Numbered from the stretch's first letter, positions 7,984 through 16,716 are shown. The stretch is 64,000 bases of DNA from VAZQ01 sp963817135 (GCA_963817135.1 CAWFNG010000012.1:124001-188000); one strand, 5' to 3'. Translations and numbers: made by a program. Notes: generated from the letters alone by a model not told the origin.

Positions 7984-8212
7984 AGTTAAGGGCCGCCCCA
8001 AAAGGCACGGGCGTAGCCGACGTTTCCGTCAACTACGCCCGAGAAACCGGCCGAGCACGGGGAGGGGGAAATGGGCGGCCGGCTACCATGATAATGCCCA
8101 GCCCGAGCGCTGGTTCCGTAAATTTTTTGCCGGCGCGCCTAGTGAATTCGACGGCTGCTTTTCACCGATCCTTGTTTCAAAACCTGCTCCACCTTCCCAG
8201 GTCCGAATCCGG

Positions 8213-8237
8213 GGAACTCCCGTTTTCGTCTCGCGTT
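8213..8237 (+). promoter_or_regulatory. EcfG-type promoter upstream of the 8336 gene
   Basis: GGAAC at 8213-8217, a 17-base spacer and GTT at 8235-8237, preceded by C, giving a perfect match to the EcfG consensus. The ATG of the small secreted protein lies about 98 bases downstream. The remaining intergenic DNA from 7984 to 8212 holds nothing else I can recognise. Confidence 0.7.
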
Positions 8238-8335
8238 GGACACAACGCAACTGGGGGCAAAATTGCAGTGGCGGGGACGTGAACCTGACGAGGGGGGTTA
8301 GCGACTAATAGGCACAGGGATCGTGGGAGCAACTC

Positions 8336-8656
8336 ATGCTGCGTCATTCTCGATATCTCGTCGCGTGTTGCGGCACCGCTTTGGCCCTCGCGGCATTCGC
8401 CATCGGACTTGAAGTTTCCTCGACCACGGCGGCCCCCTCCCCGAACAGGAATGCAGCCAGTTTCAATCGGACGCTCAAAGGCGACCGTTTGCCGGTTGCT
8501 CCGGTGACGACGCGCAATGCCATCAATGGACCGGTAGGAACGACAACGCCTCCCGCCGCAATATCACGGCCTGAACTGCCGGATGGATGCGAGCCGGTAG
8601 TCAGCGCCATTGGCCAGCCCCCCCTCGCCCGCGTTCCGGGCCGCTGCATCTCTTAG
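8336..8656 (+). CDS. Small exported protein of unknown function, probable general-stress regulon
   Basis: A 106-residue protein with a signal peptide or N-terminal anchor (YLVACCGTALALAAFAIGLEV). The rest is Pro/Thr/Asn-rich and low in secondary structure, with two cysteines near the C-terminus (DGCEPVV and GRCIS) that could form a disulphide. The ATG has GGGAG about eight bases upstream. I do not recognise a family. Its only informative context is the EcfG-type promoter at 8213-8237 and the neighbouring sigma module, which suggest a periplasmic role in the stress response. Confidence 0.65.
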   Translation: MLRHSRYLVACCGTALALAAFAIGLEVSSTTAAPSPNRNAASFNRTLKGDRLPVAPVTTRNAINGPVGTTTPPAAISRPELPDGCEPVVSAIGQPPLARVPGRCIS

Positions 8657-8965
8657 ACGTCTGAAGGTTTTCCGCGGACAGCGACCATTGGGATTCGCAC
8701 GCGCCGTTGTGCGGGGACATTGCGCCGCGCAACGGCATCTATAATGCTGCGTCGAAAGCTGCTTGACATTGGTCCTCCGGCCGGTGGAACCATTGCAAGG
8801 CTTGCTCGCTTGTACTGAGGGCGAAGAGGGGACGCCTCGGCTTTGGCGCCGGGCTAAACGCATCGGTAGCATGCATGGCCGCGGCGAAGGTTGCTGTCTA
8901 ATCCGCCTGCCACGGCCTGCGACGCAGCGCGAATGTAAGGTCGATCACATCAGCATGAGCGTGGG
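8657..8965. other. Intergenic stretch before the HWE kinase
   Basis: No gene is supported. A TTGACA hexamer occurs at 8763. An imperfect EcfG-like site (GGAAC at 8786-8790, 16 bases, then CGCT instead of CGTT) is present about 155 bases upstream of the kinase start. Either could drive the kinase gene; neither is convincing alone. Confidence 0.35.
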
Positions 8966-10576
8966 TTGAAGGTGTCCCCGCCGCAAGAAAAATGCGATAG
9001 CCCGAAAACCGCGGAATCGGTTGCGGCCGTGCAGCCAAGTATCGAGTCGTTTCGATCAGCCCTGCATGCCGCACCCACAGGGGTGTGGTCGTGGGACCTC
9101 ACTTCCCATCGCATGGCATGGTCGACGAACCTCGTAAATCGTGTGGGTGTGGATCACTCGGCCAGCAAGCTTGAGGGTACCTTCTCGATTGCCCCGCAAG
9201 AGTTGCCGGCGCAAGAAGGGTTGTTTGCAGCAATACAAAAAAGCCTGAACACGCTCGAGCCGTGTCGGGTTGAATATCACATGCCGGGCCTGTCCGGACA
9301 TGAGGAACGCTGGTTCGAGGCTTCTACAACGGTGGTGCTGCAAGACGGGCTCGCTGTTCAGCTGCTTGGAACCTGCCGCGACATCACGCAGCGCCTGCGC
9401 GTCTACCGGGAGGTTCGGGTGCGCGCGCGTCAGCAGGAAGCGCTTGCGCGGCTCGGCGAGCGCGCCTTGGCGGAAAGCGACCTCCAGAAATTCTTCAATG
9501 AAGTCGTCGCCACCGTGGGTGAAATTTTCGATGTCGAGATGGTGAAGATCCTCGAACTGTTGCCGGGGGACGCGGAGCTTTTGCTCAGAGCCGGAATTGG
9601 CTGGAAGCCTGGGCTTCTCGGCGCCGCACACGTTTCCACCACGCGCAATTCGCAGGCAGGCTATACGCTGGCATCCGGTCGCCCCGTGATCGTCGAAGAT
9701 CTCACATCGGAAACCAGATTTACCGGTCATCCTCTGCTGCACGAGCATGGCGTGGTGAGCGGGATTACCACTCCGATCGCCGGGCGCGATGGCCGCGCCT
9801 ACGGAGTCCTTGGCGCACATACCGCCAAGCGGCGGAAATTTGCCGATTACGATGTCTCATTTCTCGCGGCGGTCGCCAACGTCGTCGCAGGCGCCATCCA
9901 GCGCCGCCAACTCGATCAACGCCATGAACTGATGATTCGCGAATTGCGCCATCGTTCGGGCAATCTGTTCTCGCAACTGCTTGCTCTCTTCTCGCAAACC
10001 GCCAAGAATTCGCGCAATCTCGCCGAGCTTGTCACCAAGTACGAGGCGCGCGTGTTGGCTCTTGCCAATGCGCATCGGCTGATCACCGAAGGCGGTTGGA
10101 AATCGACCTCGCTCACCGAGCTGCTCAACACGCTGCTTGCTGCATTCCTCGATCGCATCTCGTTCACCGGCCCGAACGTATTCCTGGAACCGGATCCGAC
10201 TTTCGGCTTGAGCATGGCGGTGCACGAGCTCGTCACAAATGCCAGCAAGCATGGCTGCCTTTCGGAGCCCCTCGGGAAAGTGGATTTGAGCTGGTCGGTG
10301 ACCCGTACCGCTCAAGGGTTGACGCTCGTGCTGGATTGGAAAGAAACCGATGGACCCGCTCCGAAGCGCAGCCGGCGAGCCGGCTTTGGTTCACGCTTGA
10401 TCAGTATGGTCATTGAACGGCAGCTCAACGGGCACGTGGAGCAATTATTCGAGCCTCAGGGCCTGCACGCGAAACTCACCGTGCCGCTGACGCATGAACG
10501 TTGGCCGGGCGGCGCGCGATCCAGCGCGCAGTACGATCAATCTCGACGGCTCGATCGAGACGTCTTGCCAAACTGA
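8966..10576 (+). CDS. HWE-family sensor histidine kinase with PAS and GAF domains
   Basis: A 536-residue soluble kinase with no transmembrane helix. A PAS-like domain (about residues 28-140, with a PAC-type tail ending LLGTCRDITQRL) is followed by a GAF domain (about 155-320) and an HWE kinase core. His329 in RELRHRSGN is the likely phosphoacceptor, HELVTNASKHG is the N box and LDWKETDGP supplies the W-x-E signature. HWE/HisKA2 kinases are the usual phosphodonors of PhyR, and the location beside the module fits this. The ligand of PAS or GAF is unknown. The start is uncertain: TTG at 8966 or GTG at 8972, neither with a strong ribosome-binding site. The stop is immediately followed by the NUDIX gene. 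Confidence 0.88.
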   Translation: MKVSPPQEKCDSPKTAESVAAVQPSIESFRSALHAAPTGVWSWDLTSHRMAWSTNLVNRVGVDHSASKLEGTFSIAPQELPAQEGLFAAIQKSLNTLEPCRVEYHMPGLSGHEERWFEASTTVVLQDGLAVQLLGTCRDITQRLRVYREVRVRARQQEALARLGERALAESDLQKFFNEVVATVGEIFDVEMVKILELLPGDAELLLRAGIGWKPGLLGAAHVSTTRNSQAGYTLASGRPVIVEDLTSETRFTGHPLLHEHGVVSGITTPIAGRDGRAYGVLGAHTAKRRKFADYDVSFLAAVANVVAGAIQRRQLDQRHELMIRELRHRSGNLFSQLLALFSQTAKNSRNLAELVTKYEARVLALANAHRLITEGGWKSTSLTELLNTLLAAFLDRISFTGPNVFLEPDPTFGLSMAVHELVTNASKHGCLSEPLGKVDLSWSVTRTAQGLTLVLDWKETDGPAPKRSRRAGFGSRLISMVIERQLNGHVEQLFEPQGLHAKLTVPLTHERWPGGARSSAQYDQSRRLDRDVLPN

Positions 10577-11029
10577 TTGCCTGTGGCCGACGCAAGGACC
10601 TATCCTGTCCGTCCGTTCCTCGCGGTGAGTGCCGCTATCTTCCGGGATGACAAGATTTTGCTGGTGCGGCGCGACCGAGCGCCGGCGCAGGGGCTATTCA
10701 GTCTCCCGGGAGGGGTGGTCGAACTCGGCGAGACGCTCCAGCAAGCCGTGGAACGGGAGGTCGCCGAGGAAACCGGCCTGCGCATCGAACCAATCGCGCT
10801 CGCTGGTTTTCGCGAAGTGGTTGACCGCGACGCAGACGACCGCGTTCAGCGCCATTTCGTCATCCTGTGTTTTGCCGCACGCTGGCGGCAGGGCGAGGTA
10901 ATCCTCAACGAAGAGCTCAGCGACAGCCGTTGGGTGGACCAAGCCGAGATTGCAAAATTGCCGACGACGCCGGGCTTGCCGGATATTGTCGCAGCAGCCC
11001 GTGAACGTCTGCGAGAAGCAGGGCCTTAA
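10577..11029 (+). CDS. NUDIX hydrolase
   Basis: A protein of about 150 residues with a complete Nudix box (GGVVELGETLQQAVEREVAEE, then TGL, about residues 40-63), the metal-binding loop-helix that hydrolyses nucleoside diphosphates linked to another moiety. The rest fits the ADP-ribose/ADP-sugar or MutT-like subgroup, but the substrate cannot be assigned. The frame follows the kinase stop with no gap: TTG at 10577 or GTG at 10583 are possible starts, so translation is probably coupled to the kinase. The TIGR02301 gene follows after about 130 bases. Confidence 0.85.
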   Translation: MPVADARTYPVRPFLAVSAAIFRDDKILLVRRDRAPAQGLFSLPGGVVELGETLQQAVEREVAEETGLRIEPIALAGFREVVDRDADDRVQRHFVILCFAARWRQGEVILNEELSDSRWVDQAEIAKLPTTPGLPDIVAAARERLREAGP

Positions 11030-11160
11030 ATGAGTCGGCAGCTTGCACCAAAGGTTCCGAGTTTGGCATTAGGGAAACTGCCATTTTTCCGTCGCCTTGC
11101 GCCGCGAAGATGTAAAGCTCGACTGCGATCCTTCAGGATCGACCCATAGACCCGCATCCA

Positions 11161-11538
11161 ATGGCACCACGAATCCTTTTATTGAGCCTGCTCGCAATGT
11201 TTGTGGCCACGGCGCCGGCGCGTGCCGAAGTCGCGGCCGCGCCGTTCGATCCAAGTCTTTGGCGGCTCGCCGAAATCCTCGGTGCATTGCATTATTTGCG
11301 CGGCATCTGCGGCGCCAACGAAGGCCAGAAATGGCGCAACGAGATGCAGTCCCTGGTCGATGCCGAGGCGCCGGCGGGCGAGCGTCGCGCTCGCATGATT
11401 GCAAGCTTCAATCGCGGCTATCGGGGTTACCAGCAAACCTACCGCACCTGTACCCCGGCGGCGGATGTGGTTATCCGCCGTTACCTCGAGGAAGGCTCGA
11501 AGATCGCGCGCGACTTGACGGCACGCTACGCGAACTGA
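11161..11538 (+). CDS. TIGR02301-family exported protein
   Basis: A 125-residue protein with a signal peptide (MAPRILLLSLLAMFVATAPARA) and a mature helical domain with two conserved cysteines (GICGANEG near residue 56 and YRTCTPAADVV near residue 99). It matches my knowledge of the TIGR02301 family of Hyphomicrobiales, which has no known function. It ends 28 bases before the convergent GH114-like gene. Confidence 0.75.
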   Translation: MAPRILLLSLLAMFVATAPARAEVAAAPFDPSLWRLAEILGALHYLRGICGANEGQKWRNEMQSLVDAEAPAGERRARMIASFNRGYRGYQQTYRTCTPAADVVIRRYLEEGSKIARDLTARYAN

Positions 11539-11566
11539 CGCGTATCAAGCAGGATGCCCGCAGGGA

Positions 11567-12697
11567 TCATCCTGATCGAGCAGGCGACAGAATATCGATC
11601 GAGTTCCCATACTCGCCGGCACTTGAATACGTCACGCCCATATGGGGGTACTGTTTGGCAGAGTTGGCAACGCTGCCCGCCCATGCGCGCCCGGAACCGA
11701 ACGCAACGAACCAAACCGGCAGATTGGGCTTCCCCGCCTTGCGCCGGAGCGCATCCATTTGCGGCGGATTACCCGCACCTTTCTCGACAATCACAGCTAC
11801 GACATTCGGATGCGCCACATATGAGACGGCTCCGTTCACGAGCAGGGGATTCTTGGCGATCACCTTGAGCCCATAGCTCGCCGCCAGATCGATTGCCCCG
11901 ATTACGTCCTTTGCGGAGTAGGCGTCTGGATTGTCGAGCTCGATATACTCAAACCCCTGCTTTTTGCGTCGCTCGAATTGCTCACGCAGGTTCTTTTCCC
12001 AACCCGGACCGCGCGGATCGATCTGCCCTTCGCCATACTGCGCTGCGGTGTCGGACGTGTGCAGATATGGCCGATAGCGACCGGTGTTTCTTTCATCAAA
12101 GAGGTTGCCGTAGGCGATACTGATGCCGCGTTTGACCGGCGCTGTTGCATTGTAGGAAACCATCGTGACCTCGTCGTCACGTCCCGGCCCTGATGCGTCG
12201 GTTCCAATCAGATAGCGCAACGGCTTGCCAGCGAGCGGGCTGGTCAGCGACGAAGAAGCGGCGTGACGCACCGGCGGCGTGAACTTTACGGTCTGAATCC
12301 GTCGCGGAAAGTTCAATATCACCCCTCGATCAGCCCAGTTCGGTTCCCACTGCAAGGCCGAATGCTCCCGCCGATACGCCTTGCTGGCTTGCCGACTCGA
12401 ATAAAGAGCGGGGTCATAGACGTCGTTGTCGGCAGTATCAGCAGTGATGGGGTTCCAGTCATCTTTCCAGAGCACCATGCTGATTCCGGCGCCCGCGATG
12501 ACGGCTGCCAGAAGCTTGAGCGCCAAGATGCCTGCCGGCAGCCAGGCGAACTGTTGCCGCGCGACCGTCCCCTGCAACGGCATCGTCCGCTGCAGTGGGC
12601 GCGCAGATCGAACCATCGACCGAACGACCGGCCGCGCCGGGCGCTGGAATCGCAGTGCAGTTGGCCCGGCGGTCACCGCAACGGCCATGCTCGCCAT
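11567..12697 (-). CDS. Membrane-anchored GH114-like (TIM-barrel) protein
   Basis: About 376 residues from the ATG at 12697, which has AAGGGGG nine bases upstream. The frame is open to a TTG at 12772, but the ribosome-binding site argues for 12697. An Arg-rich N-terminus precedes one transmembrane helix (about residues 52-75, LPAGILALKLLAAVIAGAGI), then a periplasmic domain. Segments such as FEYIELDNPDAYS and LKVIAKNP resemble the barrel of GH114, the alpha-1,4-polygalactosaminidase family, where ELDN carries an active-site acid. The N-terminal half is not recognised. A role in exopolysaccharide turnover is inference only. Confidence 0.6.
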   Translation of the reverse strand: MASMAVAVTAGPTALRFQRPARPVVRSMVRSARPLQRTMPLQGTVARQQFAWLPAGILALKLLAAVIAGAGISMVLWKDDWNPITADTADNDVYDPALYSSRQASKAYRREHSALQWEPNWADRGVILNFPRRIQTVKFTPPVRHAASSSLTSPLAGKPLRYLIGTDASGPGRDDEVTMVSYNATAPVKRGISIAYGNLFDERNTGRYRPYLHTSDTAAQYGEGQIDPRGPGWEKNLREQFERRKKQGFEYIELDNPDAYSAKDVIGAIDLAASYGLKVIAKNPLLVNGAVSYVAHPNVVAVIVEKGAGNPPQMDALRRKAGKPNLPVWFVAFGSGRAWAGSVANSAKQYPHMGVTYSSAGEYGNSIDILSPARSG

Positions 12698-13105
12698 GTA
12701 GAAAAGCCCCCTTATCCGCCACAACACGCGGGCGGCTCCCAAACGTCCGACCGAGGCTGAGCCCTTCCCCAAGGGCCGAGGCGAAGCATGGCTTCGCCAA
12801 TCCGGTCAGGCGAGCGAGAGTGATCCCCGACAATTAAAGTTTAGTGTATTGATAAATAAGGAAAAAAGTTGGCTTCTAGACGCCCAAATTCGTGGGCTTT
12901 GCGGGACACAAAGCGCAAGCTGCTCACAGGGGGTGAGGCAAGAGGAGCCGCGTCACGATGCCAGCGCTTAGTGGAATCAGAATTGAACTCGCAGCGGCCG
13001 GCATTAACCCTTCCAGCATTGCGCTCTAGCCCATCAGAGTCGGCGTGTTAAGTTCTTGCCATGTCGAGCGGGCCGCGGGGACCCGGCCCTAGATTGACAC
13101 GGAAC
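12698..13105. other. Intergenic stretch with a perfect short hairpin and an AT-rich patch
   Basis: GGCGAAGC-atg-GCTTCGCC forms an eight-base-pair hairpin at 12780-12798, and an AT-rich patch at about 12830-12875 may hold promoters for the minus-strand gene. A frame starting at 13061 continues into the next gene, but I favour the ATG at 13106 for it. Nothing else is supported. Confidence 0.4.
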
Positions 13106-13366
13106 ATGGCGACATTGACGACTGGGCCGATGGGGCAGGCTCCCGACCACGAGCAGAAGCGTGCTGCACTCGGCTATCTGCATGAGGCTTGGTTAGAAGC
13201 TCGCATTGACGGCATCGACGGCGACTGCCTCGCGCAGGCGTGTTTGTTTGCCGCGTTTGCCGAATTCGTGTCGACGTATGGCGAAGAACCGGCCGCGCGG
13301 TTCGCCGAGGGCCTCGCTTTGCGCATCCGGCAAGGCGAATTCTCATTGATCACTTCTCGACAATAG
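13106..13366 (+). CDS. Hypothetical protein, ~86 aa
   Basis: A predicted helical protein with an acidic centre (EAWLEARIDGIDGDCLAQACLFAAFAEFVSTYGEEPAARFAEGL split across two helices), ending SLITSRQ. The frame is open upstream to 13061, giving 101 residues, but the ATG at 13106 gives a better-conserved-looking protein; no clear ribosome-binding site distinguishes the two. The TAG stop lies on the first bases of the palindromic element at 13363-13429, so the repeat abuts the gene's end. I do not recognise the family. Confidence 0.6.
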   Translation: MATLTTGPMGQAPDHEQKRAALGYLHEAWLEARIDGIDGDCLAQACLFAAFAEFVSTYGEEPAARFAEGLALRIRQGEFSLITSRQ

Positions 13367-13429
13367 AATTTGAAGTTCCTAAACGAGCTTGCGGCCGGAA
13401 TGATAGGAACTTCAAATTCACCGCACTAT
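13363..13429. repeat. CTAG-family palindrome, A type, copy 3 (reverse orientation)
   Basis: The arms GAATTTGAAGTTCCTA and TAGGAACTTCAAATTC flank a loop matching the A copies at 37969 and 63498 in reverse. The outer ends have decayed: ATAG on the left, CACTAT on the right instead of CACTAG. The left outer 10 bases of the full unit are missing. Confidence 0.85.
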
Positions 13430-13517
13430 CCGCGCCCCGGCCAGATGGGCGCTACACCCGATCGGAAGGCAAGCGCGGCCGCTTCCGTTCAGTCGGAACA
13501 TCTGGCAAATATTCTTT

Positions 13518-14408
13518 ATGAAAGCGGCACTGCTTCCAGACCGGGGCGTGATCAAGATCGCCGGTGATGACGCTCGCAAATTCCTTAACGGTCTCGTCAC
13601 CGTCGACACCGCCAAGGTGACGCCGATGGACGCCGCCTTTGCGGGATTATTGACCCCTCAGGGCAAGATCATCGCCGATTTCATCATCGCGGAGGCGCCG
13701 GAGCAAAGCGGTGGTGGATTATTTCTTGATTGTCCGCGTCCGCTCGCCCCGGCGCTGGTTGAGCGGTTCAACTTTTATAAGCTGCGCGCAAAGGTGATCA
13801 TTGAGGACTTGTCGGAAGTCCTCGGCGTAATGGCAATCTGGCAAGGGAACGCCAACAGCCAATACGGGCTGTGCTATGCCGATCCTCGGCTGCCTGATCT
13901 CGGCATGCGCTGCATGCTGGCACCTCATCTCGCGAGCAAAGCAGCGGGCGAACTGGGAGCCGAACTGGTGGAAGCCGCTGCCTACGAGGCGCATCGGATC
14001 GCTCATGCGATCCCTCGCGGCGGCCTTGATTTCATCTATGGCGACGCCTTCCCCCACGATAGCGACATGGATCAGCTCGGCGGGGTCGATTTCGACAAGG
14101 GCTGCTTTGTCGGCCAGGAGGTGGTTTCGCGCATCGAGCATCGGGGCACGGCGCGGACGCGAGCAGTGGCCGTTCGCTTCGATAGCTTTGCGCCGGAGCC
14201 CGGCACGGCAGTGGTTGCTGGGGAACGAACGATCGGCACATTCGGTTCGAGCGCGCAGGGACGCGGAATAGCAACCCTGCGCCTCGACCGGCTTGGCGAG
14301 GCGCTTGCGGAAGGTAAAGCAGTCAGCGCCGGCGGCATAGAGCTGCACGTCGCGAAGCCTGCCTGGGCGCGGTTTGCGTTTCCCGACAAGCCGAATGCTG
14401 TGGAATGA
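13518..14408 (+). CDS. ygfZ: YgfZ/GcvT-domain folate-binding protein (Fe-S maintenance)
   Basis: A 296-residue protein of the YgfZ/CAF17 family with the signature KGCFVGQEVVSR (about residues 195-207), whose Cys is required for function, and the C-terminal barrel typical of GcvT relatives. YgfZ uses tetrahydrofolate to support repair or assembly of certain Fe-S enzymes. The start at 13518 has no strong ribosome-binding site and lies 88 bases after the palindrome at 13363-13429. The stop overlaps the tag start (ATGA), so ygfZ, tag and the HD-domain gene form a translationally coupled run. Confidence 0.9.
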   Translation: MKAALLPDRGVIKIAGDDARKFLNGLVTVDTAKVTPMDAAFAGLLTPQGKIIADFIIAEAPEQSGGGLFLDCPRPLAPALVERFNFYKLRAKVIIEDLSEVLGVMAIWQGNANSQYGLCYADPRLPDLGMRCMLAPHLASKAAGELGAELVEAAAYEAHRIAHAIPRGGLDFIYGDAFPHDSDMDQLGGVDFDKGCFVGQEVVSRIEHRGTARTRAVAVRFDSFAPEPGTAVVAGERTIGTFGSSAQGRGIATLRLDRLGEALAEGKAVSAGGIELHVAKPAWARFAFPDKPNAVE

Positions 14409-14995
14409 ACGCACACGCTGATGGTCTGTCGCGCTGCCCCTGGCCGAAGCAGGATCCGCTGTATGTCGCCTATCACGACGAGGAATGGGGCGTGCCGGAA
14501 TACGACGATCGTGCGCTTTATGAGAAGCTTGTGCTCGACGGCTTTCAGGCCGGCCTTTCCTGGATCATCATCCTGCGCAAGCGGGAGAATTTTCGCAGAG
14601 CATTCGATGGCTTCGAGCCTCGTAAAATAGCGCGCTACACGCCGGCCCGGGTCGAGAAGCTCATGCACAATCCGGGTATTGTGCGCAATCGACTGAAAAT
14701 CGAGGGGGCGATCCTATCGGCACGCGCCTACCTGCAAATGCTGGAGAAAGGGGAACGCTTCTCCCACTTTCTGTGGGGCTTCCTGGATGGGAAGCCGAAG
14801 GTAAATCACTTCCGCTCGGTCGCTCAGGTGCCGGCCGAAACACCGCTTTCCCGTCAAATTTCCAAGGAGCTTCTAAGTCGCGGATTCAAATTCTGCGGGC
14901 CGACCATTGTTTATGCCTTCATGCAGGCAGTTGGCATGGTGAACGACCATGTTGTGAGCTGCTATCGCCATGCAGCCTTGGCCAATCTTCGCTGA
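14405..14995 (+). CDS. tag: DNA-3-methyladenine glycosylase I
   Basis: A 196-residue protein with the Tag hallmarks: RCPW near the N-terminus, YHDEEWG, the substrate-pocket segment GFQAGLSW, and the zinc-site residues Cys11, His in YHDEEWG, and the C-terminal His/Cys pair in NDHVVSCYRH. It excises 3-methyladenine from alkylated DNA. Length equals the family norm. It overlaps ygfZ by four bases and the next gene by one (TGATG). Confidence 0.95.
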   Translation: MNAHADGLSRCPWPKQDPLYVAYHDEEWGVPEYDDRALYEKLVLDGFQAGLSWIIILRKRENFRRAFDGFEPRKIARYTPARVEKLMHNPGIVRNRLKIEGAILSARAYLQMLEKGERFSHFLWGFLDGKPKVNHFRSVAQVPAETPLSRQISKELLSRGFKFCGPTIVYAFMQAVGMVNDHVVSCYRHAALANLR

Positions 14996-15615
14996 TGTCG
15001 GCAAAGGCGCAGTCGACACCGCGCCTGCGGCCCTTCCGTGCCTGGCAGCGGATGCTCTCAGGGCGAAGGCTCGATCTGCTCGATCCCTCCCCGCTCGATA
15101 TCGAGATCGCGGATATCGCGCATGGGCTGGCACGGGTGGCACGCTGGAACGGCCAAACCGAAGGCGCGCACATCTTCTCAGTCGCCCAGCATTCTCTTCT
15201 TACCGAAGCGCTGGCGCGCGAGCGCGCACAGCTTGACCGCAAGGGACGTCTCGCCGTTCTGCTGCACGATGCTCCCGAATATGTCATCGGCGACATCATC
15301 TCCCCCTTCAAGGCCGTCATCGGCGATGCTTATAAGGTGGTGGAGGCGCGGCTGCATGCTGCCATCCATCTCCGCTTCGGTTTGCCTCCAGTACTGCCAG
15401 ATGAGCTTGCGGCACTCATCAAGGCATGCGATCGTTCCGCTGCTTACCTCGAAGCGACGCGGCTTGCCGGCTTCTCCAATCCCGAGGCGCGGCGATTCTT
15501 CGGGCCTACTCCGAAATTCCGTCCCATTATCGAGCGCGATTACCTTTCGCCATGGCCGGCGGAAGCCGCCGAATCACGCTATATTGAGCGATTCACGAAG
15601 CTCGCCCCATCATGA
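14995..15615 (+). CDS. HD-domain hydrolase (YfbR-like)
   Basis: A 206-residue protein starting at an ATG that shares its first base with the tag stop codon. The frame is open upstream within tag, but that part is a shadow. HD-domain metal ligands are visible: His in VAQHSLLT, the HD pair in LLHDAPEYVIGDI, and Asp in IKACDRSAAYLEA. YfbR-type enzymes are 5'-deoxynucleotidases; this enzyme may act on a deoxynucleoside monophosphate, but other HD phosphohydrolases have the same motifs. It ends just before the phosphatase gene. Confidence 0.82.
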   Translation: MSAKAQSTPRLRPFRAWQRMLSGRRLDLLDPSPLDIEIADIAHGLARVARWNGQTEGAHIFSVAQHSLLTEALARERAQLDRKGRLAVLLHDAPEYVIGDIISPFKAVIGDAYKVVEARLHAAIHLRFGLPPVLPDELAALIKACDRSAAYLEATRLAGFSNPEARRFFGPTPKFRPIIERDYLSPWPAEAAESRYIERFTKLAPS

Positions 15616-15714
15616 ATGCATTGCTCACGAAGAACCTTGCTCGCGGGCTCTTTTGCGCAGCAAAGTTCCGCGCCATATATCCTTCGTTTCAATCACAGAT
15701 CGGTCCATGATTCG

Positions 15715-16221
15715 ATGATCCACGTCTGCTCGCTTGCGCGGCTGCATGAAACGGTCGAACAGACTGGTGCGCTGCACATTGTCACGTTGCTCAAGCATAC
15801 CGACCGGGTGGAGCGGCCGAGCCACATCGCTGCGAGCAACCACCTCATCCTCGGCATGGACGACGTTACCGAGCCGATGGACGGGTATGTGCTTCCCTGC
15901 GAGGAGCACGTCACTCAGCTCATCGGCTTCGTGCAAGGCTGGGACCGTGCGCGGCCGCTGGTGGTGCATTGCTTTGCCGGCATCAGCCGCTCGACGGCCG
16001 GGGCCTATGTCGCAGCTTGCGCCCTCAATGCAACGCGCTGCGAATTCACTATCGCCCGCGAGCTGCGTCGGGTTTCGCGGACAGCCAGTCCGAACAATCG
16101 TATTGTGTCGATTGCCGACCGGGTGCTAGGCCGTAAGGGACGCATGGTCGCGGCGATTGAATTGATCGGCCGCGGCGCGATGGCCTATGAGGCGGATCCG
16201 TTCCAGCTCGCTCTGGAATAG
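15715..16221 (+). CDS. Dual-specificity/tyrosine-phosphatase-like protein
   Basis: About 168 residues from the ATG at 15715. The phosphatase P-loop HCFAGISRST (a CX5R motif) is near residues 83-92, preceded by a likely general-acid Asp in LGMDDV. The frame extends back to an ATG at 15616 with 33 more residues; the extension reads as non-homologous, so the shorter form is preferred, with moderate certainty. Similar small phosphatases follow HD-domain genes in related genomes, as I recall. The substrate may be a phosphoprotein or a small phosphate ester. Confidence 0.78.
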   Translation: MIHVCSLARLHETVEQTGALHIVTLLKHTDRVERPSHIAASNHLILGMDDVTEPMDGYVLPCEEHVTQLIGFVQGWDRARPLVVHCFAGISRSTAGAYVAACALNATRCEFTIARELRRVSRTASPNNRIVSIADRVLGRKGRMVAAIELIGRGAMAYEADPFQLALE

Positions 16222-16251
16222 CCGCGCCTTCGAAAAACTGCGAACCGTCGA

Positions 16252-16716
16252 TTACTCTCGCTCGCGAGGCGCCATTGCCGCCGAGCGCGGGGCGGTTGCC
16301 TGCGCTAACGATGGATGGGTGGAGGCGACGTTGGCGCGGCGGATAAAGTCGCAATAGGCGACAGCGCCCATACCCGAGAGGGAGCCGCGGAAACTCTGTT
16401 CACCCGTCCTGCTCAGGTTGAAGCAGGGCTCAAACGACAGGCCCTTCAGCGTTGCGCAAACCGCATCGCCCTTGACCTTGAGGGTACCGGGCGGCAGCCA
16501 TACCGAGCGCGCAGGTCCTGAGCCGCTGAACTGAATAGTGCCGATCACCGAACCATCGCCGTAAATACGGCCGAGGCCGCGCGAGCCATCAAAGCATTGA
16601 AAGGCGAACAACTTGCCCGTGACAAAGCGCCGAGCCGCTTCGCCATTCATACTCTGGGCCAGCGCCGGGAGGGTTGCGAGAACACTCGCAACCACAATCG
16701 CACAGCGTGCAACCAT
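16252..16716 (-). CDS. Exported hypothetical protein, ~154 aa
   Basis: The protein starts at the ATG at 16716 with a signal peptide (MVARCAIVVASVLATLPALAQS). The frame extends to 16764, but the extension would bury the signal. The mature domain has four cysteines (FQCFDGS, AVCATLK, EPCFNLS, YCDF) in spacing consistent with two disulphides, and a glycine-rich strand (GRIYGDGSVIGTIQFSGSG). I recognise no functional family. It converges on the phosphatase gene, 30 bases away. Confidence 0.7.
   Translation of the reverse strand: MVARCAIVVASVLATLPALAQSMNGEAARRFVTGKLFAFQCFDGSRGLGRIYGDGSVIGTIQFSGSGPARSVWLPPGTLKVKGDAVCATLKGLSFEPCFNLSRTGEQSFRGSLSGMGAVAYCDFIRRANVASTHPSLAQATAPRSAAMAPRERE

Noticed and set aside
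8786..8810. EcfG-like site upstream of the HWE kinase
   Set aside because: GGAAC is followed at 16 bases by CGCT rather than CGTT, and it is 155 bases from the start; not counted among the promoters.
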